Below are positions 16,180 to 23,539 of a stretch of 64,000 bases of DNA, one piece after another (position 1 is the stretch's first letter; every line of letters starts with the position of its first letter). A program made the position numbers and the translations under genes. This stretch comes from Sinomonas sp. ASV322 (GTDB taxonomy: Bacteria > Actinomycetota > Actinomycetes > Actinomycetales > Micrococcaceae), in NCBI RefSeq assembly GCF_030908245.1, contig NZ_JAVFJJ010000004.1, positions 186,001 to 250,000 of the forward strand. The letters are read 5' to 3'. The notes beneath the pieces were generated by a model. That model worked only from the letters and a program-made list of their open reading frames with translations, searched no databases and had not been told where the DNA came from.

Positions 16180-17837
16180 CCGACTACCCGTTCGACTCGA
16201 CCCTCGTCGCCGACCCCGTCACCTTCGCCCGCGCCGCGAACGCGAGCGTCACCGTGTACGACGTCGCCGACACCGCCAACGCATCCCCGCTGGCGCTGAA
16301 GGACCTCAACGGGCTTCCCCTGCCGAACCCGCTGGCCTCTAGCAAGGACGCGTTCCTGCCCCCGTTCGTCGCGGGGGTGCCTCAGGTCAAGCTCGTCGGC
16401 GGCGGGCTGACCGTCACCGCGTCCTCGTACAAGGGGATGCTGGAGAACGTCGCCGCCGCGCTGGCCGCGGCGCTCGCCGCCTCGGGGGCGACCGACGCGC
16501 AGGTCGCCCAGGCCGTCGCCACTGTGGGCTCGCAGACCGCTGTCGCCCTCGCGCAGCGGTTCGTCGGGATCCCGGCCGGGATCACCGACGGGCAGGTGCC
16601 CGTGTATGACGCGAAGGCAGGGAGGTTCGTCCCCGGCGCGGGCGGCACCGGGGGCGGGGCCGGGGTGGTCTTCGTCGTGCTCACGGCCGCGGACCAGCCG
16701 GTCGCGGTCCCGTCCGGGGCGGTGGTTGGCCTCGCCCTCGCGCAAGGCCCTGGCGGGGGCGGGACCGCGGCGTGGCCGGCCGGGATCAAGTGGGACGGCG
16801 GTGCGGTGCCGGCCCTCCACACCGGGACGGGCGCGGTCGACCTGTTCACCTTCGTCCAGAACCCGGCCGGGGGCTGGCTCGGCACCCGCGCCGCCTGGTT
16901 CGAGGGCGTCGACAGCGTTGCGCCGACAGCACCGGGAAGCCTCGCCGCGGGGACGCCGACGAAGACCACGATCCCGCTGTCGTGGACCGCCGCGACGGAC
17001 AACACGGGGGTCGCCGGGTACGAGTACCGGGCCAACGCCGGGGCATGGGTCTCCACCGGGTCGACGGGGACGGCGTTCACCGTCACCGGGCTGACGGCGA
17101 ACACCTCGTACACGATCGAGGTTCGGGCCTTCGACGCGGCCGGGAACCGCGGCTCCGCCGCGTCCGTGACTGCCTCGACGCAGGCGGCCCAGACGTACCA
17201 GCAGGCCCTCGCTGCGACGAACCCGGCGACGTGGCTCAGGCTCGACGGCGACACCGCCAATGCCGGCTCCGACCGATCCCTGGCTTGGGCGGCGCCCGCC
17301 GGGCTCGCGTGGGGGACGGGACTGGACGGCGGCACCGGCTCAGCCGACTTCGCCAACGCGGCCGGGCCGATCACGGCCACCGGCGCCACGGCGTCGGCCA
17401 TGGACGCCGGGGCCGGGGCGTTCACGATGATGGCCCTGGTCCGCTCCACGGCCGCGGCCGGGACGCATCAGGTGATCTTCGCCGGGAACTCGTGGATCGC
17501 ACTCCACGGGGCGACCGGCAAGTTCCAGGGCGTCGTGGCCGCCGCGGGCGGGAACAAGGAGCTCCTCGGCGGGGCGTGGGCCCCGGGCACGCTCTACCAT
17601 GTGGCTCTGGCCTACGACGGGGCGACGGCCCGCCTGTACGTCAACGGGACCCAGGTCGCCAGCGTCGCGCTCTCCGGGGCGGTCAACGGCTCGGTCCCGG
17701 GGCCGATGGTCGGCGGCTGGTCGCCGGGCTCAACGAGCCTGCGGATGACCGGGCTCGTGGACTCCCCGACGGTCCACCGCTCCGCCCTGAGTGCGGCGCA
17801 GATCCTCGAGCTCGCCCAGGCAGCGGGGGCCGCCTGA
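16176..17837 (+). CDS. Tail fibre-like protein with fibronectin III and LamG domains
   Basis: A 553-residue protein. Residues 1-60 resemble the N-terminal attachment segment of actinophage fibres; 100-130 is an Ala-rich helix (trimer stalk candidate); 245-330 is a fibronectin type III domain (LSWTAATDNTGVAGYEYR ... NTSYTIEVRAFDAAGN); 340-550 is a LamG/concanavalin-like domain (ITATGATASAMDAGAGAFT ... VALAYDGATARLYVNGTQ). It should bind cell-surface sugars. It lies after the holins, apart from the tail genes, as host-range modules often do. Confidence 0.7.
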   Translation: MTDYPFDSTLVADPVTFARAANASVTVYDVADTANASPLALKDLNGLPLPNPLASSKDAFLPPFVAGVPQVKLVGGGLTVTASSYKGMLENVAAALAAALAASGATDAQVAQAVATVGSQTAVALAQRFVGIPAGITDGQVPVYDAKAGRFVPGAGGTGGGAGVVFVVLTAADQPVAVPSGAVVGLALAQGPGGGGTAAWPAGIKWDGGAVPALHTGTGAVDLFTFVQNPAGGWLGTRAAWFEGVDSVAPTAPGSLAAGTPTKTTIPLSWTAATDNTGVAGYEYRANAGAWVSTGSTGTAFTVTGLTANTSYTIEVRAFDAAGNRGSAASVTASTQAAQTYQQALAATNPATWLRLDGDTANAGSDRSLAWAAPAGLAWGTGLDGGTGSADFANAAGPITATGATASAMDAGAGAFTMMALVRSTAAAGTHQVIFAGNSWIALHGATGKFQGVVAAAGGNKELLGGAWAPGTLYHVALAYDGATARLYVNGTQVASVALSGAVNGSVPGPMVGGWSPGSTSLRMTGLVDSPTVHRSALSAAQILELAQAAGAA

Positions 17838-19077
17838 TGGGCGGCGCGTCGCTCCTGCTCCTCACCGGCACCGGCACGGGCCCCTCCCCGGCCGAGCCGC
17901 CGTTCGCCGTGCCCACGGGTCCGGTGCGGAACGTGCTGAGCCTTGCCGAGCAGGCGAGCGCGCAGTGGCAGATCAGGGCCGCGGACCCGGGCAAGGCCGG
18001 GACCACCCGGCACCGGGTCCTCGTGGACGTCCAGGACCCGGTGTTCACGTGGGTGGTGCGCCGGCAGCGGCTCGGCGGCCCGCCCACCGGCACCGGGGTG
18101 TTCCGGGCGAGGATCAGCGGCGGGTCCCTCACCACCCCAGTCGACGTGGCCTTCGCCGGGAACCCGGTCGCGGGCATCCCGGCCGACGGCGGACAGGTCT
18201 CCTGTGACCCGGTCCCGGTGCGGCTGCGCGCCGGGGACGCGATCGACATCCTGACATGGGTGGACGCCGACACGGACGGGAACCTCGTCTCCTCCAACAC
18301 CCCGCCCGTGCCTGGCTACGACCCCGGCGGCGCGGCCGGCACATGGGAGCAGGCCGCCGCCGCGGTCCCCGCGCATCCGGGGACGGGGGCGCTGCGGCCG
18401 TCCGGGCTCTGGGCGCCCTCCGACAGGGCGTCGTGGGTGCTGTGCGGGGACTCGATCGCGGCCGAGGCCAACAGCTACCTCGTGCAGGCGGCACGGAACC
18501 ACGGCTTCGCCAGCGTGCTCGCCGCGATGGGCGGCGAAGGGTTCTACCACTACCCGGCGCCTGGGACCACAGGATGGCCACCGCCCTGCAGTACGCCGAC
18601 ACGGTCCTGTCCGAGTACGCGATCAACGACATGGGCACCGGCCTGACCACGCTCCAGGCCACCGCGGTCAAGTTCTGGAACCAGTGCAAGGCCGCGGGCG
18701 CCGCCCGGGTGCTGCAGACCACCACCCTGCCGCAGGCGGCCTCCACGGACGGGTTCACCACCCTGGCCGGGCAGACACCCGTGGCGTCCACCCTGACCCG
18801 GCAGGCCTGGAACGCGTGGCTCCGCGACGGCGCGCCCCTGGCCTCCGGGACCCCAGCTGCCGTGGGAACCGCCGACCCGGCTGCCGTCAGGGCGGGGCAG
18901 TCGGGCCACCCGCTCCACGCCGTGGTCGAGGTCGCCCAGGCGGTCGAGGACCCGGCCGAGCCCGGGAAATGGCGCGTCGACAAGGGTCCCATCGGAGGCG
19001 ACGGCACACACCCCAACGCCCTCGGCCACAAGGTCCTCGGCGAAGCCCTCACCACAGCCCTCGGACCCCACACCTGA
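17837..19077 (+). pseudogene. SGNH/GDSL hydrolase of the tail, split by a frameshift
   Basis: The first frame (ATG 17837, sharing a base with the previous stop) carries the SGNH block I serine (VLCGDSIAAEANSY) and ends at 18646 in out-of-frame residues. The -1 frame, open from before 18,570 to 19077, supplies the rest: YAINDMGTG (block III Asn) and DGTHPNALGHKVL (block V Asp/His). The switch lies at about 18,560-18,590. A single lost base separates the serine from the Asp/His pair, so the annotated reading cannot be active. No slippery heptamer is seen, so mutation or a sequencing error is more likely than programmed shifting. Intact, it would deacetylate or de-esterify surface polymers. Confidence 0.75.
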
Positions 19078-19085
19078 CACGCAAC

Positions 19086-19114
19086 GCGCCCCCACCCACA
19101 CCGGGTGGGGGCGC
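19086..19114 (+). terminator. Terminator after the tail hydrolase
   Basis: GCGCCCCCACCC pairs with GGGTGGGGGCGC over a 5-base loop, directly after the stop. ATTCGT follows instead of a T-run, but the stem is strong. It marks the end of the late operon. Confidence 0.7.
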
Positions 19115-19136
19115 ATTCGTCGTGTAGCCTCCTGGT

Positions 19137-19187
19137 GCGCGCCCGGAGCGGAGCTGTCCCCCACAGCGACCCCCGGGCGCGCCTTTT
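19137..19187 (+). terminator. Second hairpin with T-run
   Basis: GCGCGCCCGG pairs perfectly with CCGGGCGCGC around a 26-base loop and is followed by CTTTT. Together with the hairpin 20 bases upstream it isolates the late operon from the accessory genes. Confidence 0.6.
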
Positions 19188-19235
19188 GATCCGTTCTCCG
19201 CGCCGACATTCGTAGCCCAAGGGATTCGAACGTTT

Positions 19236-19261
19236 GTATTAGGTATCTGCTTAGCTGAAGT
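19236..19261. repeat. Left terminal inverted repeat arm
   Basis: Begins GTATTAGGTATCTGC and ends AGCTGAAGT. It is the exact reverse complement of 21253-21278. It lies about 130 bases past the 3' end of the cargo operon. Confidence 0.8.
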
Positions 19262-19389
19262 GGGCTCTGGGTGCATTGTCGATTTGTCACCGCGGAGCCG
19301 GGGCGGGTGTGGACTCAGAATGAGGTGCGGAATGGGCCGATACCGACCTCCTTTGGGTATGAGTCATGGGCCTTCCAGATTTGAGCCTG

Positions 19390-20379
19390 CTAATCTTCCA
19401 ATCTTGGTAGACTCCAGCCTAGATTGAAGAGACTGTTGTCTATCGACTCGGCCGCCGCGCAGGCCACAGCTTCCGATCGGTCATATTGAATCATCTCTGG
19501 CGGGAGGTTATCCACGTTCGAGCCCAGTACGGTCAGGGCGCGTTCATACCAGAACCGAGGGTAGATGATGCGAGCATTAAATTTGTAGCGCAGATCCCTC
19601 GCTGAGTTACCATCTAAGTGTTCTATGAAGGGTACGGCGCCAGTGAGCGCGTCGAGCAAACCGCCCTGCAGCACAATGCCACCTAAATCTGCAAGCATCT
19701 CGTCAAAGAGCCGGTTGGCCTTGTTGTCGTTAAGTTGACGAGATAAGTGGAAGCCATACGCGACGTCTGGCGCCACATCTCGGACCCCCTGAAACCATGC
19801 GGCCAGGGAACTGACATTGTCTTTCAACTCCCTCACCTGAGTCATCACTTGCTCGGTGAGGCGAGAAAGGCGCGTAGCGTCCTGTGGGATATTGAAGGAG
19901 GTTTCAAGGGCGCCGATCAGTCGCCCTGCTTCCAGTGATTCCAGGATCCATCGATCGTTCCAGAGTTGATCCAGCAGGCTGCGCGCCTCCTGGAAATTTA
20001 GGTCGCCGAGAGCCAGGATGCCCCGGAAAACGAGATTGAAGGGATAGTCCGGGACACGCCGGGATTCCGCAGCTGAAAACCAATGTGAGGTGAAGCGCTT
20101 CCAGGCCTCCCAGTAGCCACCGAATGTTCCCTCGTTTCTCAACTTGTAGGGGGAAGCTGAAGTGCCTCCCTCCGGTGACAGGTAGGGTTGACGAACCACC
20201 TCGTGAGCCGAAGGTTGGGATGTAGCCGAACGGATGTTTTTCGCCATTTCCTGCAGTTGTGACGTGTCAACGCGTGTACCGTCTTCAATTTCGGCCAGTT
20301 CCTCAGCTGAAAATGCTAGCAAAGAGATAAGCTCCGCGTCCTGGAGTCGGCGAATCAAGGACCGGTCGACGTACTTCAC
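19390..20379 (-). CDS. Cargo gene B, function unknown
   Basis: A 329-residue soluble, acidic, mostly helical protein with many Trp, Phe and Arg residues (EAWKRFTSHWFSAAESRR, IIYPRFWYERALTVL). No family, motif or membrane segment is recognised. GTG at 20379 is chosen because it makes a GTGA overlap with the stop of the upstream gene; a TTG five codons earlier is also open. The base composition is clearly lower in GC than in the phage structural genes, and codons with A/T third bases are common, so it is a recent arrival. Its tight coupling to the membrane protein upstream suggests they act together. Confidence 0.75.
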   Translation of the reverse strand: MKYVDRSLIRRLQDAELISLLAFSAEELAEIEDGTRVDTSQLQEMAKNIRSATSQPSAHEVVRQPYLSPEGGTSASPYKLRNEGTFGGYWEAWKRFTSHWFSAAESRRVPDYPFNLVFRGILALGDLNFQEARSLLDQLWNDRWILESLEAGRLIGALETSFNIPQDATRLSRLTEQVMTQVRELKDNVSSLAAWFQGVRDVAPDVAYGFHLSRQLNDNKANRLFDEMLADLGGIVLQGGLLDALTGAVPFIEHLDGNSARDLRYKFNARIIYPRFWYERALTVLGSNVDNLPPEMIQYDRSEAVACAAAESIDNSLFNLGWSLPRLED

Positions 20380-20798
20380 TGCTTTTCGGTCCAAATTGTT
20401 ACAGAGATGTGGGTGACGACCTTGCTCGCGTCCTTAGCGGCCGCAGCAGCCGGCCATCCATAGTGTTCCAGCACGGCTGCCGCTGCGGCTACCGCTGCCG
20501 CGCTCGCTTCGGGAGAAGGGGCAGGGCTTGCTGAGGCTTGCATCAATCCCTCCTCAAGTTCATCGGCTGGCGCTGCTTGTCGCTTCGCTCGCCATTTCTT
20601 GAGTCTCTCCTTAAGGTCGTCGCTCAGTACGTTGCTGAGGGTTGGCAGGACTACGGTCGTAAGCAGGAGCCCTAGGAACTGCAGGACGCTCGCATCGGCG
20701 AAATAGCGAGTACTGTCATCCTTGCCGGAGTTGAAGTACATGGCATTTGGTTCGAGGATCTCCGCCACTCCGTCGAGCAACCTCTCATCTGGCTGCAT
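20376..20798 (-). CDS. Cargo gene A, small membrane protein of unknown function
   Basis: A 140-residue protein. ATG 20798 follows GTAGGAGAGC, a better ribosome site than the longer open frame offers. Residues 35-55 (VLQFLGLLLTTVVLPTL) are one membrane helix, followed by a basic stretch (DDLKERLKKWRAKRQ), then an Ala/Pro-rich region and a C-terminal segment VVTHISVTIWTEKQ. Topology rules place the basic side in the cytoplasm. It is the first gene of the two-gene cargo operon and overlaps gene B by 4 bases. A membrane anchor plus a soluble partner is a common layout for phage-exclusion and toxin-type modules, but nothing in the sequence proves that. Confidence 0.7.
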   Translation of the reverse strand: MQPDERLLDGVAEILEPNAMYFNSGKDDSTRYFADASVLQFLGLLLTTVVLPTLSNVLSDDLKERLKKWRAKRQAAPADELEEGLMQASASPAPSPEASAAAVAAAAAVLEHYGWPAAAAAKDASKVVTHISVTIWTEKQ

Positions 20799-21252
20799 GT
20801 GCTCTCCTACGTCCAATGACCTCTCGCGAGTTGCGAGTTTGTGCTGACCGTCTGCTACAGGTGAGTTGCCAATTCTGAGGCCTAGCGGCACGGGAGGCAA
20901 GAGCACGCCGAGCGACAGGTGGAGCTCTAGCGCGGGCAGGGTCGAGACAGCAGATTTGGCATGCGCGGGTCTTGGAGGCCTGCGTCGAGTGCCTTGCGAG
21001 ACTGCGCTGGAGCCGGGCTGCGCTCAGCCATCGCCATTTGGGCGTACGAGTTGCTCCCCCGTGTCAGCGGTCATCCTCTCGACCTCGGCTTGATATGCCG
21101 CAGCCACCTCCGTCGAGAAAAAGATCGGTCATCGGTCCTGGCGTCTGAAATCCAACCGGCGCCGGTCTTGGCCTGCTGTCCTTGGCTATCGAAACCGAAC
21201 AGCGCAGTCGGAGCTCACCGGCATGGTCGGAAATCGGGAATGCTGGGAGGGA
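20799..21252. other. Upstream region of the cargo operon, no convincing gene
   Basis: About 450 bases between the cargo operon and the right repeat arm. Short frames exist on both strands but none has a ribosome site with sensible codon use. It should hold the promoter of the leftward operon; no clear -35/-10 pair could be fixed. Confidence 0.5.
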
Positions 21253-21278
21253 ACTTCAGCTAAGCAGATACCTAATAC
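21253..21278. repeat. Right terminal inverted repeat arm
   Basis: Begins ACTTCAGCTAAGCAG and ends CCTAATAC, the exact reverse complement of the left arm. GTTTG follows, as it precedes the left arm. Confidence 0.8.
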
Positions 21279-21398
21279 GTTTGTTCTACTCTCGAGATGT
21301 GGGCAAGCCGCGGCGTGATCGATTGTGGCCGCGACCGCGGTTGACGCGGCACGCGTGGCTTAAAGACAGCGCTGAGCCTTGGCGCGCCTCCACGGCAG

Positions 21399-21566
21399 GT
21401 GCTGGTGATCGAGTGGCGGCGACACAGCTATAAGTGGTCGGCGCGGATCTCGTATTGCATCGAGGTCCAGGGCGCCCCGGACCCGGTCGTCGTCGAGCGC
21501 TGGGTGCTGGCCGAGGCATTGAGGCCAGTCCGGGCTGACCCGAATGCCGCGTTCGGACTCCGATGA
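21399..21566 (+). CDS. Possible small phage protein
   Basis: A 55-residue reading frame from GTG 21399: begins VLVIEWRRHSYKWSARI and ends with RPVRADPNAAFGLR. It has GC-rich third positions and a plausible strand-rich sequence resembling small actinophage proteins of unknown role. No clear ribosome site is seen and the frame is open upstream, so it could be the remnant of a longer gene cut by the neighbouring insertion. Confidence 0.35.
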   Translation: MLVIEWRRHSYKWSARISYCIEVQGAPDPVVVERWVLAEALRPVRADPNAAFGLR

Positions 21567-21618
21567 GACCGGGGCGGCGAGCGTGTCTTGTACGCGGGTG
21601 CTCGAATAGTTTTCTGTT

Positions 21619-22062
21619 ATGGAAAGTGATTACGGGTTCCAGAAGGCGCTCGCCGACGCCGAGGAGGCTCGAGATCGGCTCGCCTCGGAGCTCCGAGCCC
21701 CTAGCTGATACTTCTGGCTGTTCGGCGCGCACGTCTTCGTCTACTTGGTGGTGATCGTCTGGCTTCCGCCGCTGGCCGTAATCGCCGTGAGCGCGCTTTT
21801 CACCGTTACGGGCTCGGTCATCGTGCGGGATGGCAAGAAGCGGCTCGGAGCGGTCGAGCGATTCAGATGGATCGATCTTCAGACGGCCGGAGTTGTAGGA
21901 GCCGTGATGCTTGCAGCGAGCATCGCGGCGCTGGTGGCCCGGTTCGGCCCGCTGCCTTCGTGGTCCGGTTGGCTGGTCGCTGTGGGCGCCGCGCTCTCGG
22001 TGTCCGCAGTAATGCTCCCCTATGACCGTGCGTTGTCCAGACGGATCCGCGCTGGCCGATGA
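21619..22062 (+). pseudogene. Membrane protein gene interrupted by an in-frame TGA
   Basis: From ATG 21619 the frame reads MESDYGFQKALADAEEARDR ... LRAPS, then TGA (21706-21708), then YFWLFGAHVFVYLVV and continues through three or four membrane helices to 22062. The residues on both sides fit one protein, with tryptophan (TGG) the likely original codon. The part after the stop has only late internal starts, so the soluble N-terminal helix is detached. The stop overlaps the next gene (HTH protein) by 4 bases, the usual pairing of a small membrane protein with a winged-helix regulator. A sequencing error at one base is the alternative. Confidence 0.6.
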
Positions 22063-22376
22063 ACACGGTCGCAGGATTCGACGAGACCATCCACGCACCT
22101 CTGAGGCTGCGCGTGTGCGTGATGCTCGCCGCTGTCAAGGAACTCGAGTTCTCCAAGCTGAGAGACGAGCTCGACGTCGCCGACTCTGTCCTGTCCAAGC
22201 ACCTCAAAGTGCTGGCCGATGCCGGGTACGTCGGTCTTCGAAAGCCCGTCGGGCTGGGTGGGCGCCCGAAGACATGGGCCAGCCTTACCAAGGGGGGCAG
22301 GGCGGCGCTCAGTGGTCACCTTGTCGCCCTCCAAGCCCTTGCGCAGCAGGCCGCTCTAGATCGCGCTCAGCCTTGA
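22059..22376 (+). CDS. Winged-helix transcription regulator (ArsR/MarR-like, HTH_34 type)
   Basis: A 105-residue protein: helix LRLRVCVMLAAVKELEFSKL, then the recognition part LDVADSVLSKHLKVLADAGYV and a wing with GRPKTWASLTKGGRAAL. This matches the small winged-helix family (PF13601) usually encoded with a membrane protein it controls. ATGA overlap with the interrupted membrane gene upstream. It ends 68 bases inside the convergent gene on the other strand. Confidence 0.72.
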   Translation: MNTVAGFDETIHAPLRLRVCVMLAAVKELEFSKLRDELDVADSVLSKHLKVLADAGYVGLRKPVGLGGRPKTWASLTKGGRAALSGHLVALQALAQQAALDRAQP

Positions 22377-22914
22377 GGAAGTCCCCGACACCGAGGCTGG
22401 CGCGGATTGCTTCCAGCACCCGGCCGCGGGCGAGGTCGAGGCTGCTCATTCGGCTGAGAAGCTCGATGTCTCCCCAGTCCTTAATAGACTCGAACCCATC
22501 CGGCTCGATGATGTCGTCGAGTCGATCGCGGGCGACCGCCTTGCGAACGGTTCCTGTCTCGTTGAGTGCCACGCCGAACTGGTATGCCTGCGCCAGCCAA
22601 GTGAACTGAGCCTTCTTGACGTCCGCGGAAGCCATGATCCCGAATAGACCGCTCGCGGTCGGCGGGAGCCGCACACCCGGAGTTGTGCCGAACGCGTACC
22701 ACCGCTCGTCGATGATCATCATTCGGATCTCGAGAAGGTGCGTGTGATGGTCGTCCATTGAAGCCACCAACTCCGAGTAGGTCTTCAGCCTCAGATCGCG
22801 CGCCCAATCCGCCTGCGCTCGCCTTCCGGCCGACTTGTGAGTCCACCATGTCACGGCTGCAGAAACGATGCCGCCGCCGAGGAGGGCAACGATGAGTTGA
22901 AGCGCAATCTCCAC
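22309..22914 (-). CDS. Single-helix membrane protein, function unknown
   Basis: A 201-residue protein with GTG start touching the stop of a 41-residue frame. Residues 5-24 (LQLIVALLGGGIVSAAVTWW) form an N-terminal membrane anchor; the rest is a soluble helical domain (LRLKTYSELVASMDDHHTHLLEIR) that resembles many actinobacterial and phage proteins with this layout (TM plus helical bundle of unknown role). No catalytic motif. Confidence 0.6.
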   Translation of the reverse strand: MEIALQLIVALLGGGIVSAAVTWWTHKSAGRRAQADWARDLRLKTYSELVASMDDHHTHLLEIRMMIIDERWYAFGTTPGVRLPPTASGLFGIMASADVKKAQFTWLAQAYQFGVALNETGTVRKAVARDRLDDIIEPDGFESIKDWGDIELLSRMSSLDLARGRVLEAIRASLGVGDFLKAERDLERPAAQGLGGRQGDH

Positions 22915-23040
22915 CTATGCCTGCTTCATCTGGAGCGGCTTCCATCGTTCGGGGCCCGCGCTCTGGATCGGCTCGAAGCGCGCCTGGCTGGCCTCAAGGG
23001 TCTTCGTTTCGATGGGACGCATGGTGCGAGTGACCTTCAC
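22915..23040 (-). CDS. 41-residue hypothetical protein
   Basis: From GTG 23040: VKVTRTMRPIETKTLEASQ ... QMKQA, basic, with a stop directly against the GTG of the next gene. Codon use is compatible with coding, and the abutting gene ends suggest a small operon with the membrane protein downstream. No relative is recognised; the start and reality of the gene are uncertain. Confidence 0.4.
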   Translation of the reverse strand: MKVTRTMRPIETKTLEASQARFEPIQSAGPERWKPLQMKQA

Positions 23041-23049
23041 GGACAGAGC

Positions 23050-23303
23050 CTAGTTCAGAAGAGTGTCGCCGAAGCTGCACCCGGTGCCGTGGGTGTCGGC
23101 GTAGACGATCGTGGGTGGGTGCTCGTCGTCTCCTTCGTCGAGCACCCAGAATCCGCGGGCGCCTGCGTTTACGCGACGTAGTTCGAGTTCCCCATGATTG
23201 AGTCCAGGATCTCTTCGTGCCGGCTGACTTCGGCAGCCGTCGTGCCCTCGGGGTGCCCGAGGCTCTCGGCCATCGCGAGGTGGCTTGCCCCGACGACGAG
23301 CAT
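23050..23303 (-). pseudogene. Small gene with a one-base frameshift
   Basis: The first frame (ATG 23303, possibly an earlier start) runs MLVVGASHLAMAESLGHP ... HEEILDSIMG and then stops at 23169. One base back, the frame continues ELELRRVNAGARGFWVLDEG ... YADTHGTGCSFGDTLLN to a stop at 23050. Both halves have coding-like composition and read as one protein of about 85 residues. The switch is at an ATGGGGAAC run that would need a fifth G. Deletion in a G-run or sequencing error is likely; deliberate shifting cannot be excluded. Family unknown. Confidence 0.45.
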
Positions 23304-23539
23304 TGCGCGCAGCAATCGCTCTCCCTCGACCTCGGTGAGCGCATGGTCTGAATGACGCGCTCTGTTGGCGCCGAGTGGGGGTACCTTCGTCGAGTGGCCT
23401 TGCGGAACGCCGAGCCAGCGGGGAGGGGACCGCAAGGTGGCATTGCGCGGCGAGCGGGCTGCGGTACCCCGCAGCCCTTCGCGAGCAAGCGAAAATTTGG
23501 GTGCGTGGATACGTCCACTCTCGGGAAAAGGGGATAGCA

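Larger units (their letters stand above)
19236..21278. mobile_element. 2.04-kb insert bounded by 26-bp inverted repeats, two cargo genes
   Basis: A perfect inverted repeat (19236-19261 against 21253-21278) encloses a 2,043-base segment whose coding part is visibly less GC-rich than the phage genes around it. CGTTTG is found at 19231-19236 and again at 21278-21283, each overlapping the outermost base of an arm, so the target duplication is either 4 (GTTT) or 6 bases. Inside are two leftward genes with no recognisable transposase. This is the look of a non-autonomous transposon or a mobilised cassette; the mobilising enzyme must come from elsewhere if it is one. The alternative, a chance or regulatory inverted repeat, is unlikely at 26 of 26 matches. 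Confidence 0.7.

Noticed and set aside
18560-18590. Programmed frameshift in the SGNH gene
   Set aside because: No slippery heptamer or convincing downstream structure is seen at the switch, and tail hydrolases are not known to use one.
19236-21278. Phage attachment-site pair or transcription terminator stem
   Set aside because: Attachment sites would be direct repeats, and arms 2 kb apart do not form a terminator.
21706-21708. Selenocysteine or other recoding at TGA
   Set aside because: The context suggests a former tryptophan, no SECIS-like hairpin is evident directly downstream, and the family is a membrane protein.
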